Shown here: piece after piece, positions 46,960 through 58,304 of the stretch
How the letters are laid out: each line of letters begins with the position of its first letter
Numbering within the stretch: the stretch's first letter is position 1
Source: Siphonodentalium dalli
Lineage: Eukaryota; Mollusca; Scaphopoda; Gadilida; Siphonodentaliidae
Assembly: GCA_032622095.1 (NCBI GenBank)
Contig: CP136066.1
Location: 64,636,609 to 64,700,608, forward strand
DNA length: 64,000 nt
Direction: 5' to 3'
The notes under the pieces: model-generated
Seen by the model: the letters and a program-made list of their open reading frames with translations, nothing else
Databases searched by the model: none
What the model was told of the DNA's origin: nothing
Program-made: the position numbers and the translations under genes

Positions 46960-47923
46960 ATGTAGGACATTTCGACGCGTTTCGGTAATATGACAGGTAT
47001 TCGCTCCTATTGTTTTAATAGTTGGACTTACGGGGAACATTATCTCGACAATTGTGTTTAGTCGCAAAAAGATGAGAAACGGAACATTGCCAGTTTATTT
47101 GATCACTCTAGCAATAGTGGACTCGTTATCACTCATGGTCATGATCTCTCGCGACTGGACACTGTATGCCTTCGATTTTGACATTCTGGAGATTTCAGAC
47201 ATCGTTTGTAAATCACACCTTTTTATGGTGTTTTTTCTTACTGATTATTCAGGATGGACACTCGTGGCAATCACTACGGAGAGAGCCATCTCCATTCGAT
47301 TTCCACATTCAAGGAAATATACCAAGAAGAGTGCAACAACAACAGTGGTTGTAATTGGAATCTGTCTCATAATACTGAATTCTCACGCGATATATGGATT
47401 TCGGTTATTGGCCAGAGGTAACTGCATGCCGCACATATCTACATCAGATTACAGATACTTCATCGACAATTACTGGGTCTGGATTAACATGGCAGCATTT
47501 TCTCTTATTCCTTTCCTACTCATTGTGGTCGGAAATTCTGTTATCATTATGGAAACTCGCCGCACCAGGAAGAATTTGAATGCTTTTGCGAATACTACAA
47601 CAACAGTAGTAAGGCAGGGATCTCGAGAGCCCACTAAGATATTGCTGACTCTTAGCATAACGTACCTTTTGTGGACCCTGCCTGTAACCATAACCAATGT
47701 CTTTTGGTACGGTTTGCACATCAATTCTGACGCCATTAAAACAGCAAGACCAATATCACGTTTTTTGACCACTGGTAACAACGCCTCTAACTTCTTTCTT
47801 TACTGTTTATCTGGCACGAAATTCAGAAATGAACTAATTGAGATGACGGCCTGCTGCCGACGAAGTGTGTTACGCAAACATTCGAACATATATACATGTA
47901 GCTATTCGGTCAACAGAACGTGA
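46960..47923 (+). pseudogene. Chimeric GPCR copy (receptor B), 5' end broken
   Basis: The 5' part, up to base 47065, matches the damaged copy at 51170. The aligned start codon is followed at once by a stop (ATG TAG, 46960-46965), and 95 bp equivalent to 42696-42790 are missing, which also shifts the frame. From 47068 onward the sequence is identical to receptor A through its TGA. The first in-frame ATG after the damage (47072) would give a protein lacking the N-terminus and helix 1. I call it a pseudogene even though the remaining frame is open for over 280 codons. Confidence 0.8.
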
Positions 47924-48664
47924 AAGCTCATCGTGAATACACATGCGATATAATATACAGTGTAAGGTACTGTACAATCAATCCGGCCATTTCTGGAAAG
48001 ATTTAAAGGATGCACGTTCGGATTTAACAGAATTAGTCATAATTTCCAGAGAGAATTGTCAGCTTTACCAAGAATTCGTATGGCACATGAATCACGAACA
48101 TCCAAAAAGTATACATCAGGTTTACGTTGCAAGCGAGTACAACATGGCATTATTGAGAATTCGTTTTTATCATTCGAAAGTATAGCCTCTAACCCTTCAT
48201 CAATATTGCAACATTTAAACACTACTTTTGCGTATAATTGGCCAGGAACGCTTATCTGCAGCTTATGTGAAACTAAAGCGTCGGCGCTCTTTACTACAAA
48301 CTATCAGTGGAGTTTTGCATACTTAATGGTTTTAGGATTCCCGCGTAAACTATTGACCATCCCAATGACACACAGATCTCGTGGCCATTCAACGGATCAA
48401 TAGTTTCACGTACGATAGCCAACATTCGCCTACACGTGTGGATCTGTATATGCCGTTATACGACGAAACACGTCATCAGTGTTGTTGGACTAAGATATCT
48501 CTTAATTTAAGGAGAACTATGGATTTCTGTTACACTTAAGTGGAACGAGTCGACACCAGTTAAGATTTCGATACACATGTTGAGTATTTAGTATATTTAC
48601 ATATCATGGACGATTTTCGACAGATGGTTCGCATCTCCGTGGAATATACGAGACCACTGAGTCG

Positions 48665-48900
48665 TTACCAATTGGATCCATCCAGCCCCCATTCCGCGGT
48701 TTATGTGCTACAGGTGAAAGTTATGGAGTAGCATCCCATATATGGAGTTCTGAATATTCATGAACTCTATATATGGAAGTCATGAAAATTCAAAAGCTAG
48801 ATCTGTGGAATGTTACTCCAGCACTTCACCTGTAACACCGAATGCGCGGAACGGGGCTGGGTGGATCCAATATGGTAGCGACTAAGTGATCTCGCTTATA
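48665..48900. mobile_element. Foldback MITE, CATCCAGCCCC family, copy 3
   Basis: Copy of 44455-44690 made by the segmental duplication, with no independent insertion. Confidence 0.7.
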
Positions 48901-50084
48901 TAATATATTTTTTCCATATTTCGGTCGTGGACGAATGTATATTGTATATAATCAGAACATTTATCCTTTCTTCGCTATACTTACTTATAACAAGTTCCTT
49001 TATAGGAAACGTTCAGAAAATTAAACTGAATGTGTTATCTGAACTTGTGTTATTATGAATACTTAGACATTCGGAAAACCATATCTCTTGTTCACTCAAA
49101 TGGTATGTAGTGTTGTTGTGATAAAAACTTCAATCCCTTGTTAACGTCCACCCCTGTGATGTACATTTATATTTCACCCACAATTAAAAGGACCAAAAAT
49201 ACTCGCAGTGCATGGTAAATATGCAAACATATAAAAGTCTGTAAAAACAACGTTTAACGTGCATGGATAACTACATACACTTATATTCATTACGAAATTT
49301 CATGTGTTGAAACCATTGTTATGTAAAATAAACTGTTACAATGATTTGTCAACAAACATCGCTTATCGTGTATATAACAAGTTCAAATATGTTAGTCTGA
49401 AACACGATTTTTAGATTATTTCTCAATGCCTTTATTAGACATTTTCCAATGTTTTCCGTCAAATGTGTGCACTAACTGGTCTTTTATCCGTAATTCCACT
49501 GTAACACTACTGTTTACACAACAGTGAATTTGACATGCGAAATCTCATTATTGCAGCGTTATTAATAATAAAATAAATAATAATTGTTGTTTTACAGACT
49601 TGTATGTTATTTCATATGAACGCATTTCGAAAGCCTTGTGTCCCTTTAAACTACATAGACTGTGGGCAAATTATCCATTCTTCAAACTCACTGGTTGAAA
49701 TTGTTCAGTGGACAACGTCATAATGGTTGGTATGTTCAGTACCGGGGTGCTATATATATGTACTCGAAAGTGGCCACAAGCAGCCTGCCTTTAGCTCTAA
49801 GATCAGTCACTACAGTCACACCCATGTAACATGCAGTACTATATACAATGTGCATTTTATTCAGCGGCACTGGTAACCACATAGGGCAAGGGGTTAACTC
49901 CGTAAAAGGCCATTCTACTGTTCAGTGGCATAAATGCCGAAAAGGCAAAACTTTGGTAAACATAGAGCATTAATGCAATTGTCATGACCGATGACATATT
50001 AAGTGAACAATTTGGAAGGACCACATACGACTAGACACCAGATTATTAAAACATTCTTTAATCAAGTTATCGCTCATCAGAATC

Positions 50085-50745
50085 AGAATGACATTGGTTA
50101 TTGTTGTAGATAGTCCACGCCATGTATGTAATGCTAAGAGACAACAATATAACTGAGTAAGTTCACGAGTTCCATGCATTGTATACAAGTATGGTTCAAT
50201 GTATATAAGTAAGCACATATATGGGAGATATAATTGATATCGTATAAGAATATAGTATTATTATTGTAACAGTTCAATAGTTTATATCTCACAAATGTCG
50301 TATATAGTTTATATCTGCATAAATTGTTATGCAGATATAAACTGCTGCTGTTCCCATATTATTAGCAAAAACATTCAAATTCTTCCTGGTGCGGCGAGTT
50401 TCCAGAATGACAACAGAATTTCCTGCCACAATGAGTAGGAAAAGAATAAGAGAAAATTCCGCCATGTTAATCCAGACCCAGTAATTGTCCATGAAGTATC
50501 TGTATTCCGATGTAGATATGTGTGGCCTGCAGTTACCTCTGGCCAATAACCGAAATCCATATATCGCGTGAGAATTCAGTATTATGAGACAGTTCCAATT
50601 ACAACCACTGTTGTTGTTGCACTCTTCTTGGTATATTTCCTTGAATGTGGAAATCGAATGGAGATGACTCTCTCCGTAGTGATTGCCACGAGTGTCCATC
50701 CTGAATAATCAGTAAGAAAAAACACCATAAAAGGTATGTTTTACT
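50085..50745 (-). pseudogene. GPCR fragment (helix 3 to helix 6), duplicated copy
   Basis: Identical arrangement to 45875-46535 at the 4,210-bp offset, with the same one-base deletion and the same AT-rich interruption. It arose with the segmental duplication. Confidence 0.75.
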
Positions 50746-51169
50746 CCCACTTAGACCATTGAACCACCGACACATATGTCCATCTACCCATTGTGATTAC
50801 CGGCAGTGTACGTTAGTGAAACATACAAGTATAGAACTTCCGAACTCTTCGTTGCTCCTGTACATGGTCATCTTCACACTTACCACGGGACATATAACCT
50901 TGAAAGCATTTTTATTAAAACATCAATATGAATACAATGGTGTCACTGAAGTCTGCGATGAATGGTTGAGGGGCATCGACCGATACATGTCGTACGTTGT
51001 ATGCTTAGGTGACGAGCATTCAGTCCATAACAATAGAAGAAATTCCATTGGAAGCATTCGTGTGGAATGGAGTCTGCGTTGGTTGAGTGGAATCGAACGT
51101 ACAATGCATTTTATGTTTACATGACCGACATTCTGATCTCTAAAGTAAGAACAGATATACTCTCCGAAT

Positions 51170-52164
51170 ATGTAGGACATTTCGACGCGTTTCGGTAATA
51201 TGACAGGTATTCGCTCCTATTGTTTTAATAGTTGGACTTACGGGGAACATTATCTCGACAATTGTGTTTAGTCGCAACAAGATGAGAATCGGAACAATGC
51301 CAGTTTATTTGATCACTCTATCAATAGTGGACTCGTTATCGCTCATAGTCATGCTCTCTCGTGACTGGACGCTGCTTATCTTCGATTTTGAAATTCGGGG
51401 GAGTTCAGACATCGTTTTTAAAACACACCATATCATGGTGTATTCTCTTACAGATTATTCAGGGTGGACACTCGTGGCAATCACTACGGAGAGAGCCATC
51501 TCGATTCGGTTTCCCCAGTCAAGGAAACATACAAAGAAGAGCACAGCAACAACACTGGTGGTAATTTGAATCTGTCTCATCATACTGAATTCTCACGCCA
51601 TATATGGATTTCGGTTATTGGTCAGAGGTAACTGCAGGCCACACATATCTAGATCGGATTACAGATACTTCATGGACAATTACTGGGTCTGGATTAACAT
51701 GGCAGCATTTTCTCTTATTCCTTTCGTACTCATTGTGGTCAGAAATTATGTTATCATTCTGGAAACTCGCCGCACCAGGAAGAATTTGAATGCTTTTGCG
51801 AATAATATGACAACAACTGTAGTAAGGCAGGGATCTCGAGAGCTCACTCAGATATTGCTGACTCTTAGCATAACGTACCTTGCGTGGACCCTGCCTGTAA
51901 CCATAATCAATGTCAAAAAGTTTGCACGTCGAGTTTTACGGCCTTAAATTAGCAAGACCAATATCGAATGTCCTGGCAGCATGTAAAAACGCCTCTAACT
52001 TATATCTGTATTGTTTAACTGGGTCAAAATTCAGAAAGGAACTCGTTGACATAACGGCCTGCTTCTGTCGAAATGTCATATGGAAACGTTCTGATATATA
52101 TACGTGTAGTGGCTCAGTAAACGGAACATGCAAGCACACCACGAATACACAATCTACAGTGTAA
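51170..52164 (+). pseudogene. GPCR pseudogene (receptor C)
   Basis: Seven-helix receptor relative with at least four lesions. The aligned start codon is followed by TAG (51170-51175). 95 bp between the N-terminus and helix 1 are deleted. GGA has become TGA in helix 4 (51567-51569). A frameshift in extracellular loop 3 near 51915-51930 separates helices 1-6 from helix 7 (NASNLYLYCLTGSKF). ITTERA, SLIPF and WTLP are preserved. Its tail keeps the ancestral end TNTQSTV-stop at 52164, like receptor D, so it preserves the tail that A and E have lost. Confidence 0.85.
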
Positions 52165-52262
52165 AGAGTCACTTAAGGATGCAAGTTCGGATTTAACACA
52201 ATTACTACAATTTTTCTGATCCAATGTTCAGTTTACCAAGCAAGTTAAATTTAAAAATCCTT

Positions 52263-52647
52263 TTAACCCTTTACCCAACAAACCGGCCAAAAACGGCCAA
52301 ATAAAGCTGCAACAGCCTAAATTATCTTGGGTCTGTCTCAATAAAACCATACAAATATGGATATCATTGCAACCGGCTCATTGACCACATTGTGATGGTT
52401 ACAGTTATGCCCTGTGCCAATGCATTCTCTTATATATGCGAGTCGACCATAGGTCGCCTGGCATATATAAGAGAATGCATTGGCCTAAAACACTTTTTAC
52501 CATTTTTTCTTACATTCTTTAACAATGTTATAATTTTTAATGTGTTAAGCCAATGCATTCTCTTATATATGCGAGGCGACCTATGGTCTACTCGCATATA
52601 TAAGAGAATGCATTGGCACATGGCCGTTCTGTTGGGTAAAGGGTTAA
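52263..52647. mobile_element. TTAA-flanked MITE, family 1, copy 6
   Basis: TTAA at 52263-52266 and 52644-52647 with standard ends. P1 about 52416-52486, P2 about 52547-52618. It split the 3' flank of receptor C: sequence on either side aligns with 43800-43920 beside receptor A. Confidence 0.85.
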
Positions 52648-53560
52648 TCATCACCATTCGCGTGTCACAGTCATAGCGAGAATCCACAGAAGCATCCATC
52701 AGTTTTACTTTGCAAGCGAGGACGAAAGGTATTAATTGAGATCGCGCATAATTATCTACAACTTATGTGAAACTAAAGCGTGGACGCTCTTTATTAAAAA
52801 CCATCAGTGGAATTTTGCATGTTTAATGGTTTTAGGATTCCCTCGTACATTATTGACCAATGACACACACATCTCGTGACCATTCAATTGGTCAATAGTT
52901 TCACGTGCGATAACCAACTTTCGCCTACACGTGTGGATCTCCATATGCCGCCACACGACGAAACGAGTCATCTGTGTTTTTGAATTCCGCTATCTCTTAA
53001 TTTAGGACAATTGTTGATTTCTGTTACACTTAAGTCGAATGTGTCGATACCAGTTAAGATTTCAGTAGATATGTTGAGTATTTTTTATACATATTGTTGA
53101 CGGTCTTCTTTGCTTATTTGTTTTAGTTAGTGGTCATTTCGAGGCTACAGATGGTTCGTATCTCCGTGGAATATAATATTTTCCCCCATACTTCAGACAC
53201 AATTTGTGGACAATGTTGTAAATTTAAGACATAATGATTTTAACCAAAGTCAACCCACACTGAGTGTTTTGCGTACACCACAGTCTACACTCACTGTATT
53301 ATATCATAATATGGATTTTGTTTACTAACGTAAACGTAAGCGTAATTAATGGATTTTGTTTACGTAACGTAAACGTAAGGCGTACGATCTTGACAATGAC
53401 ATGCTATTTATGCTATATTTATGATTGGTATAAGAACAAAAGCTGTCTATATTTTAATATTCTTTCTGTTCATGGCGGTTTAACGGATGCGACTTTTTAA
53501 AACAGCAACACCGATCGCGAAGACCATCCGTATCTTTGAACCTTTCTTCGCTACACTCAC
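52648..53560. other. Duplicated 3' flank of receptor C
   Basis: 52690-53100 (ACTTTGCAAGCGAGG..., GGATTCCCTCGTACATTATTGACC..., GCCTACACGTGTGGATCTCC) matches 43910-44370 downstream of receptor A, with the differences expected of an older duplication. 53440-53540 carries a right end of the 4165-type element. No gene. Confidence 0.55.
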
Positions 53561-54458
53561 TTATAACAAGTTGCCTTATAGGGAATGTTCAGAAAATTAA
53601 ACTGAATTTGTTATATGAACTTGTTATTTCCCACCAACTGTTATGAATACTTAGGCATTCGGCAAACCATATCTCTTGTTCACTCAAATGTTTCGTATCG
53701 TTGTTATGATAGAAATTGTAAAATGTTGTTATATGTAGCTCAATAAATTCAATTCAATTCATTCAACCATAGAATCCCCAGTTAACGCCCACCCCTGTGA
53801 TGTACATTAATATTAACATATGCCATGCATATATGTAATCCTTTCTTCGCTATACTCACTTATAACATGTTGCCTTAAAGTGATACGAAACACTCCGGTA
53901 AATGGATAATGATCTAGTTCAAAGTAGTAATTTTTACAAATATTATATCCATATTGACAACACACACCGTCATTCTAAATATATTAATCAAATGTAGTGA
54001 CTGTCGATGGCGAAATCGTTTTCGTTAGTTTATCGCCGATAGATGCGTCCCGAATCGAGTAGTGAATATTTGAGCGTAGTTCAGACGATTATTTATATGG
54101 AGTGGTACGGTTGATTTGCTTCAGATTTTCGGCGATATTAGTAGAATGGTACATCCCTCCAGTTGGCATAGCAAATGGATATTAAGTGATCAGTTTCACA
54201 CACCCGAACAAGTACATAATATGTCTTTAAAGGGAATGTTCAGAAAATTCAACTGAATTTGTTATATGACCTTGTTATTTCCCACCAACTGTCATGAATA
54301 CTTAGTCATTTGGCAAACGATATCTCTTGTTCACTCAAATGTTACATATTATTGTTATGATAGAAACTTGTTAAATGGTGTTATATGTAGCTCAATAAAT
54401 TCAATTTATTTCATTCAATCGCAGAATCGATTAACTTCACCAGGGAATCATCAGTTAA
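53561..54458. repeat. Repeat-rich flank with two retroposon-like tails
   Basis: TATAGCTTACTTATAACAAG...GGAAATGTTCAGAAAATTAAAC-type sequence occurs at 53560 and 54230, each matching 44775-44930. CTCAATAAATTCAATTCAAT tails at 53737 and 54391 resemble retroposon 3' ends. The interval 53876-54150 is related to 23875-24140. Confidence 0.45.
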
Positions 54459-54705
54459 CGTCCACCCATGTGATGTACATTTATATTAGCGTCCACCCAT
54501 GTGATGTACATTTATATTAACGTCCACCCAAGTGATGTACATTTATATTAACGTCCACCCCTGTGATGTACATTTATATTAACGTCCACCCCTGTGATGT
54601 ACCTTTATATTAATGTCCACCCATGTGATGTAAATTTATATTAACGTCCACCCCCGTGATGTACGTTAATATTAACATACTCACTTGTGATGTACATTTA
54701 TATTT
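54459..54705. repeat. 31-bp minisatellite, about eight units
   Basis: Consensus CGTCCACCCATGTGATGTACA plus TTTATATTAA. The same unit exists singly at about 44936, 49146 and 53783 in the paralogous flanks, so the array expanded here after the older duplication. Confidence 0.8.
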
Positions 54706-55431
54706 CAGCCACAATTAAAAGGACCTAAAACACTCGCAGTTCATGGGTAAATCCAAACTACAGGCAGAGTTATCTCCCATCGCTCCGCTGAGATACCACT
54801 GCCATAAGGACATTCATTTGTAAGGAATTATTACGTGTTTTTAGTTCTTATGTTTTAGGATTAAACTTGTCTATGTCTGGCTCAGTTCATATTGTTCTTA
54901 TCAATACCGAAATAATTACCATTATTGCAAAGTTTAAACAAATATTTGGTGGTCAAAACAAGATAATAGGTGACTAAATAGTAGTAAATACAGTTCCGCG
55001 ACGATATGTAAACATAGATTTATCGTCTGCAAGGTACACTCATTGTGGCAGTGATATATCGCAGCGATGGCGTAGAGGGCACTGCATGGAGTTTGGGGTA
55101 AATGTGCAAAAATATAAAAGTCTGTAAAAACATCACTAGCAAGCCACAAAGAAGAACGTGTATGGATAAATAGATAAATTTATAGTCATTATTGGTAGCT
55201 CAGCAATAACGAAATTTCATGTGTTGAAACTATTGTTATATATGCAAAATAAACTGTCACAGTGATTTGTCAACAAACTTCGCTGATCGTGTAACAAGTT
55301 CAAATATGTTAGTCTCAAATTCTCAATATGATTTTTAAATTGTGTTTCAGCCTAAATGGGCCTAAATATTCACATATGTTCATATTGTACTTATTTGTTC
55401 TGAAATAAGCCCATAGTGAGCTTATACCTGT
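54706..55431. other. Non-genic paralogous flank
   Basis: CACAATTAAAAGGACC, ACTCGCAGTTCATGG and AAATATAAAAGTCTGTAAAAAC match 44970-45050, continuing the older duplicated flank. No gene. Confidence 0.45.
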
Positions 55432-55577
55432 TATAAGGATTAACTGTCATGTGGGTTGTTTTTATGGAGATGTAACCATGAGGTAAGTGGTCATAACTTG
55501 TGTAAATACAAGTTATGACCACTTACCTCACGGTTACATCTCCATAAAAACAGTCCACATGACAGTTAATCCTTATA
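55432..55577. repeat. 146-bp long hairpin
   Basis: Two ~68-nt arms (ATAAGGATTAACTGTCATGT ... GGTCATAACTTGT and complement) flank a loop of about 6 nt, with only about three mismatches. It would form a near-continuous 68-bp duplex if transcribed. No target duplication or family relatives seen in the window. Confidence 0.75.
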
Positions 55578-57338
55578 TTTATATACATTTAGCGAACAAG
55601 CCACTTTTGTAAAAAGTGTATCGTGACAAAACCAGCCCAAAATATACCATATAGCGCCCTTGGCAAAAGTTAATAGGAACAATTTCTCTTTATATTGAAA
55701 CCCGATGATTTATTAAGTCAATCCTGCGCGAGTCCAACTGCGCCCAAAACATTATGCGTTCGTCTTTCCCAAACCTATGACGCGTCGATGTAATTATGAG
55801 CCTGGTGTTATGAGCTGTTGCGCGTTCACCGAGAAATAACCGCAACTAGCCACGTGGGCGCCGACTAATCAGAATGCTGGATTTAGTGAATAATCACACT
55901 TAGTATGTAAATATATTCTGTTGAATGGCGCGTGCCACATAAAGAGTGTGCATCTGGTAAGTCTTATCGATGGAAAAAATGTAGGTTAAATAATGTTAAT
56001 ATGGGCTTATTCCGTATGGAAATAGTCCCATAATGGACTGTTTTCACAACCGCGTATATTGAGGTTAAATAATGCCATTAAAATAAGCCCGGTATGTGCT
56101 TATTTTCGAACAGGCTGCCTATGCTGCGTTCGGTTCCAGCGGTATTCTGTTCATGCAAGAAGCTATAATGACACATTCTCACTTCTTGAAACTCACACAG
56201 GGAAGGGGCAGTGAGTGTTAATGTTTGGCCAAAATGTTCCAACAGTAGGAAATGTCTCGCCTGCCGCAACATTAGTTGGAAATTTCAAATAGGTTTATGA
56301 TTTATATATGTAGCCATATGGGATTGCTAGTACATGCTTATTGACTTCGAATAGAAGAAATACTGAGAAAGAATAATAGCCACTGCCTGAAGTAGATGCA
56401 ATTGTATTAATATTGGAATGCATAGACACGAGTTGCTTGAAGTACCTTAAAAATCAGCCAACTCGATACCTACACAGCTGGCTAGATGTATCAGTACAAT
56501 ATAATCACGAGTGTCCAACATGGTGATGCATACGTTGTTCACTAGTCACTAATGTGGCCATATCATACTCAGAAATTATTCATTTGGTGAAGGACAATAG
56601 ACAAGTAAGTGATATAATTCCACTAGATTGATGTTTCCTAATTATTATTTGATAAATTGTAGATTGGAAAACATTTGCATCACACATTTTTTCCGAAGGT
56701 TTGAGAAATATTTTTAAGGTTGGAAATTTCTGATAGTTACAAAGGGAGTGAAAATGGAAGGAATTATGTTAATTTGTGACTCTGGGTTTGGTTCAAGGAG
56801 GAGGGTGTAGTTTGATTTTGTTTAATTTTAAGGTGGACACCCCAACAGGGATCCTATAGCCCCGCCCAATGCTTAGATAACTAGAATGCACTCAGAGAAA
56901 TGCCAACGTGCGCACAAATGTAATAAACAATAATTTAAAAAATAATATCACTGTAATTTACTTAATTTATTTAATTTAATTTAATTTAATGTTAGCAAAA
57001 AAAGACAATTACCATTTCTCATTTCATCACAGATAAAAGGCAAATTACTATATTAATCATTTAAGTAATTAAAACCAATTCCATGTTGCCGAAAGGATGA
57101 GACTTTAATATCGATTACATTTTTTCAGCGGCATATTTTCATTTTCCGATAGTCAAAGTTGACCAACGGAGCAATTATAAGAAATAATTAATACCATTTG
57201 TGTAAATATTGATAGCAGCCAATATGCAACAATAAATATCAATAATTAATCAATATTTAATAATAACGATCATTTTATGTAATAATAAACTCTTCAAACG
57301 GTATTTGTGTCAACAAATGCGTTTTGTTTTGTGTTACG
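55578..57338. other. Non-genic
   Basis: Mixed AT-rich DNA; short repeats of TTTAATTTAATT at 56960-56990. The phrase AACAGGGATC...TAGCCCCGCC near 56844 recurs in altered form near 63352. No gene recognised. Confidence 0.4.
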
Positions 57339-57884
57339 TCATTCGTCGTATTTGACCCGGACTTGGCTGAAGGTTAGGCTATTCAGCCTATTGCGTCGAA
57401 TTACGAAATCGCGTTTTGAATGTCTCTCTTTTCCTGCACGATAAAAAGAGGTCTTCGCACGAACCAAAAATGATAAAACTTCCCAATTATAAGTAAACAT
57501 ACCCAAATGAAGGAGCCTTTGTAGGTCCCGAAGGAGTCTATAGACTCTTTGATGTAGTGTTCTGATGGAGAAAATGTAGGTCGATCTATTTTTGTCATAA
57601 CTCTGACGTATTTTGACCTGGGAGAAAAAATCGAAATCGAGGCTCAATACGAGCATGCCAGTTTTAAATATAGAAACAGGGAATCCCGACAAATGGCGAT
57701 ATCGGCGACAAACAAATAATCGAAAACAACACATAAAAGAAACGCGGCACAGTAAAAATGTCAGAACGCCACGAGGTTTTACGTCGTTTTTGGTGACGTC
57801 ATGGAGTGAAACGGAGTAGGGTGACATCAACCTACGAATCTGACTGATCGCCATAATGTTGCGCGAGCGCACGTAATAACACAC
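57339..57884 (-). CDS. Uncharacterised 181-codon open frame
   Basis: The longest uninterrupted frame outside the receptors. The predicted product is basic and rich in Arg and Phe. It has a hydrophobic stretch near residues 41-60 (LTFLLCRVSFMCCFRLFVC) and no domain I recognise. The segment is more GC-rich than its surroundings and includes a TGACGTCA element at 57793-57800 in the same DNA. It could instead be promoter/UTR sequence or an unknown repeat. Kept as a low-confidence hypothetical. Confidence 0.2.
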   Translation of the reverse strand: MCYYVRSRNIMAISQIRRLMSPYSVSLHDVTKNDVKPRGVLTFLLCRVSFMCCFRLFVCRRYRHLSGFPVSIFKTGMLVLSLDFDFFSQVKIRQSYDKNRSTYIFSIRTLHQRVYRLLRDLQRLLHLGMFTYNWEVLSFLVRAKTSFYRAGKERHSKRDFVIRRNRLNSLTFSQVRVKYDE

Positions 57885-58304
57885 CTGGAGGAAGTGGTCA
57901 ATTTGGTTCCTATTTATTTATTTTAGGGACATTGAGATAAGTTCACGAAACAGTCTTCATCAGCTGGACAAATTAATGCATGGGGTGTTTCTCTACCTGG
58001 TGTCTGTTTCAATTCTGTGAGCTGACTATCATATGAGGGTGACGACCCCCCTCCCCCTGGCATCCGGCATCCGGCTTAAAATGGACCCCGGCATCCGGAA
58101 TACGCCATAACAGAGAGGCGGCATCCGGAATACTATTTGATTAAATTTATTGAAAACAGACTCGGGAACGAAGTGAACGTTGGCATGAGGTATTGGAATT
58201 AGTCTCCGTATTGACTAGTAATGATTTGATTTAGCAGCTTTACGGAAAGATTAAACTTTTTACTAAATGTATGATCTCGTATCATACATATATATATACG
58301 CCCT

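Larger units (their letters stand above)
42856..47065 (+). repeat. Tandem segmental duplication, unit 1 (4,210 bp)
   Basis: Unit 1 spans receptor A from loop 1 onward, its 3' flank, a foldback MITE, a minus-strand receptor fragment and the 5' flank and first codons of a plus-strand receptor. Unit 2 (47066-51275) is the same at a constant offset of 4,210. I noted only four substitutions: 44102/48312, 44741/48951, 45541/49751 and 45671/49881. The stretches between genes (43714-44454, 44691-45874) hold no further gene. Confidence 0.9.
47066..51275 (+). repeat. Tandem segmental duplication, unit 2 (4,210 bp)
   Basis: Second unit, ~99.9% identical to 42856-47065. At its left junction base 47065 carries the C-copy base (GTCGC) and base 47068 the A-copy base. 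The right end runs into the damaged receptor at 51170. Intervals between features (47924-48664, 48901-50084) contain only the duplicated flank. Confidence 0.9.

Noticed and set aside
47054-47923. Receptor B as a functional gene starting at 47054 or 47072
   Set aside because: 47054 is GTG, not ATG; starting at the ATG 47072 would remove the N-terminus and helix 1. The aligned true start is followed by a stop.
54459-54705. CRISPR-like array
   Set aside because: The 31-bp units are contiguous with no unique spacers; this is a minisatellite in eukaryotic DNA.
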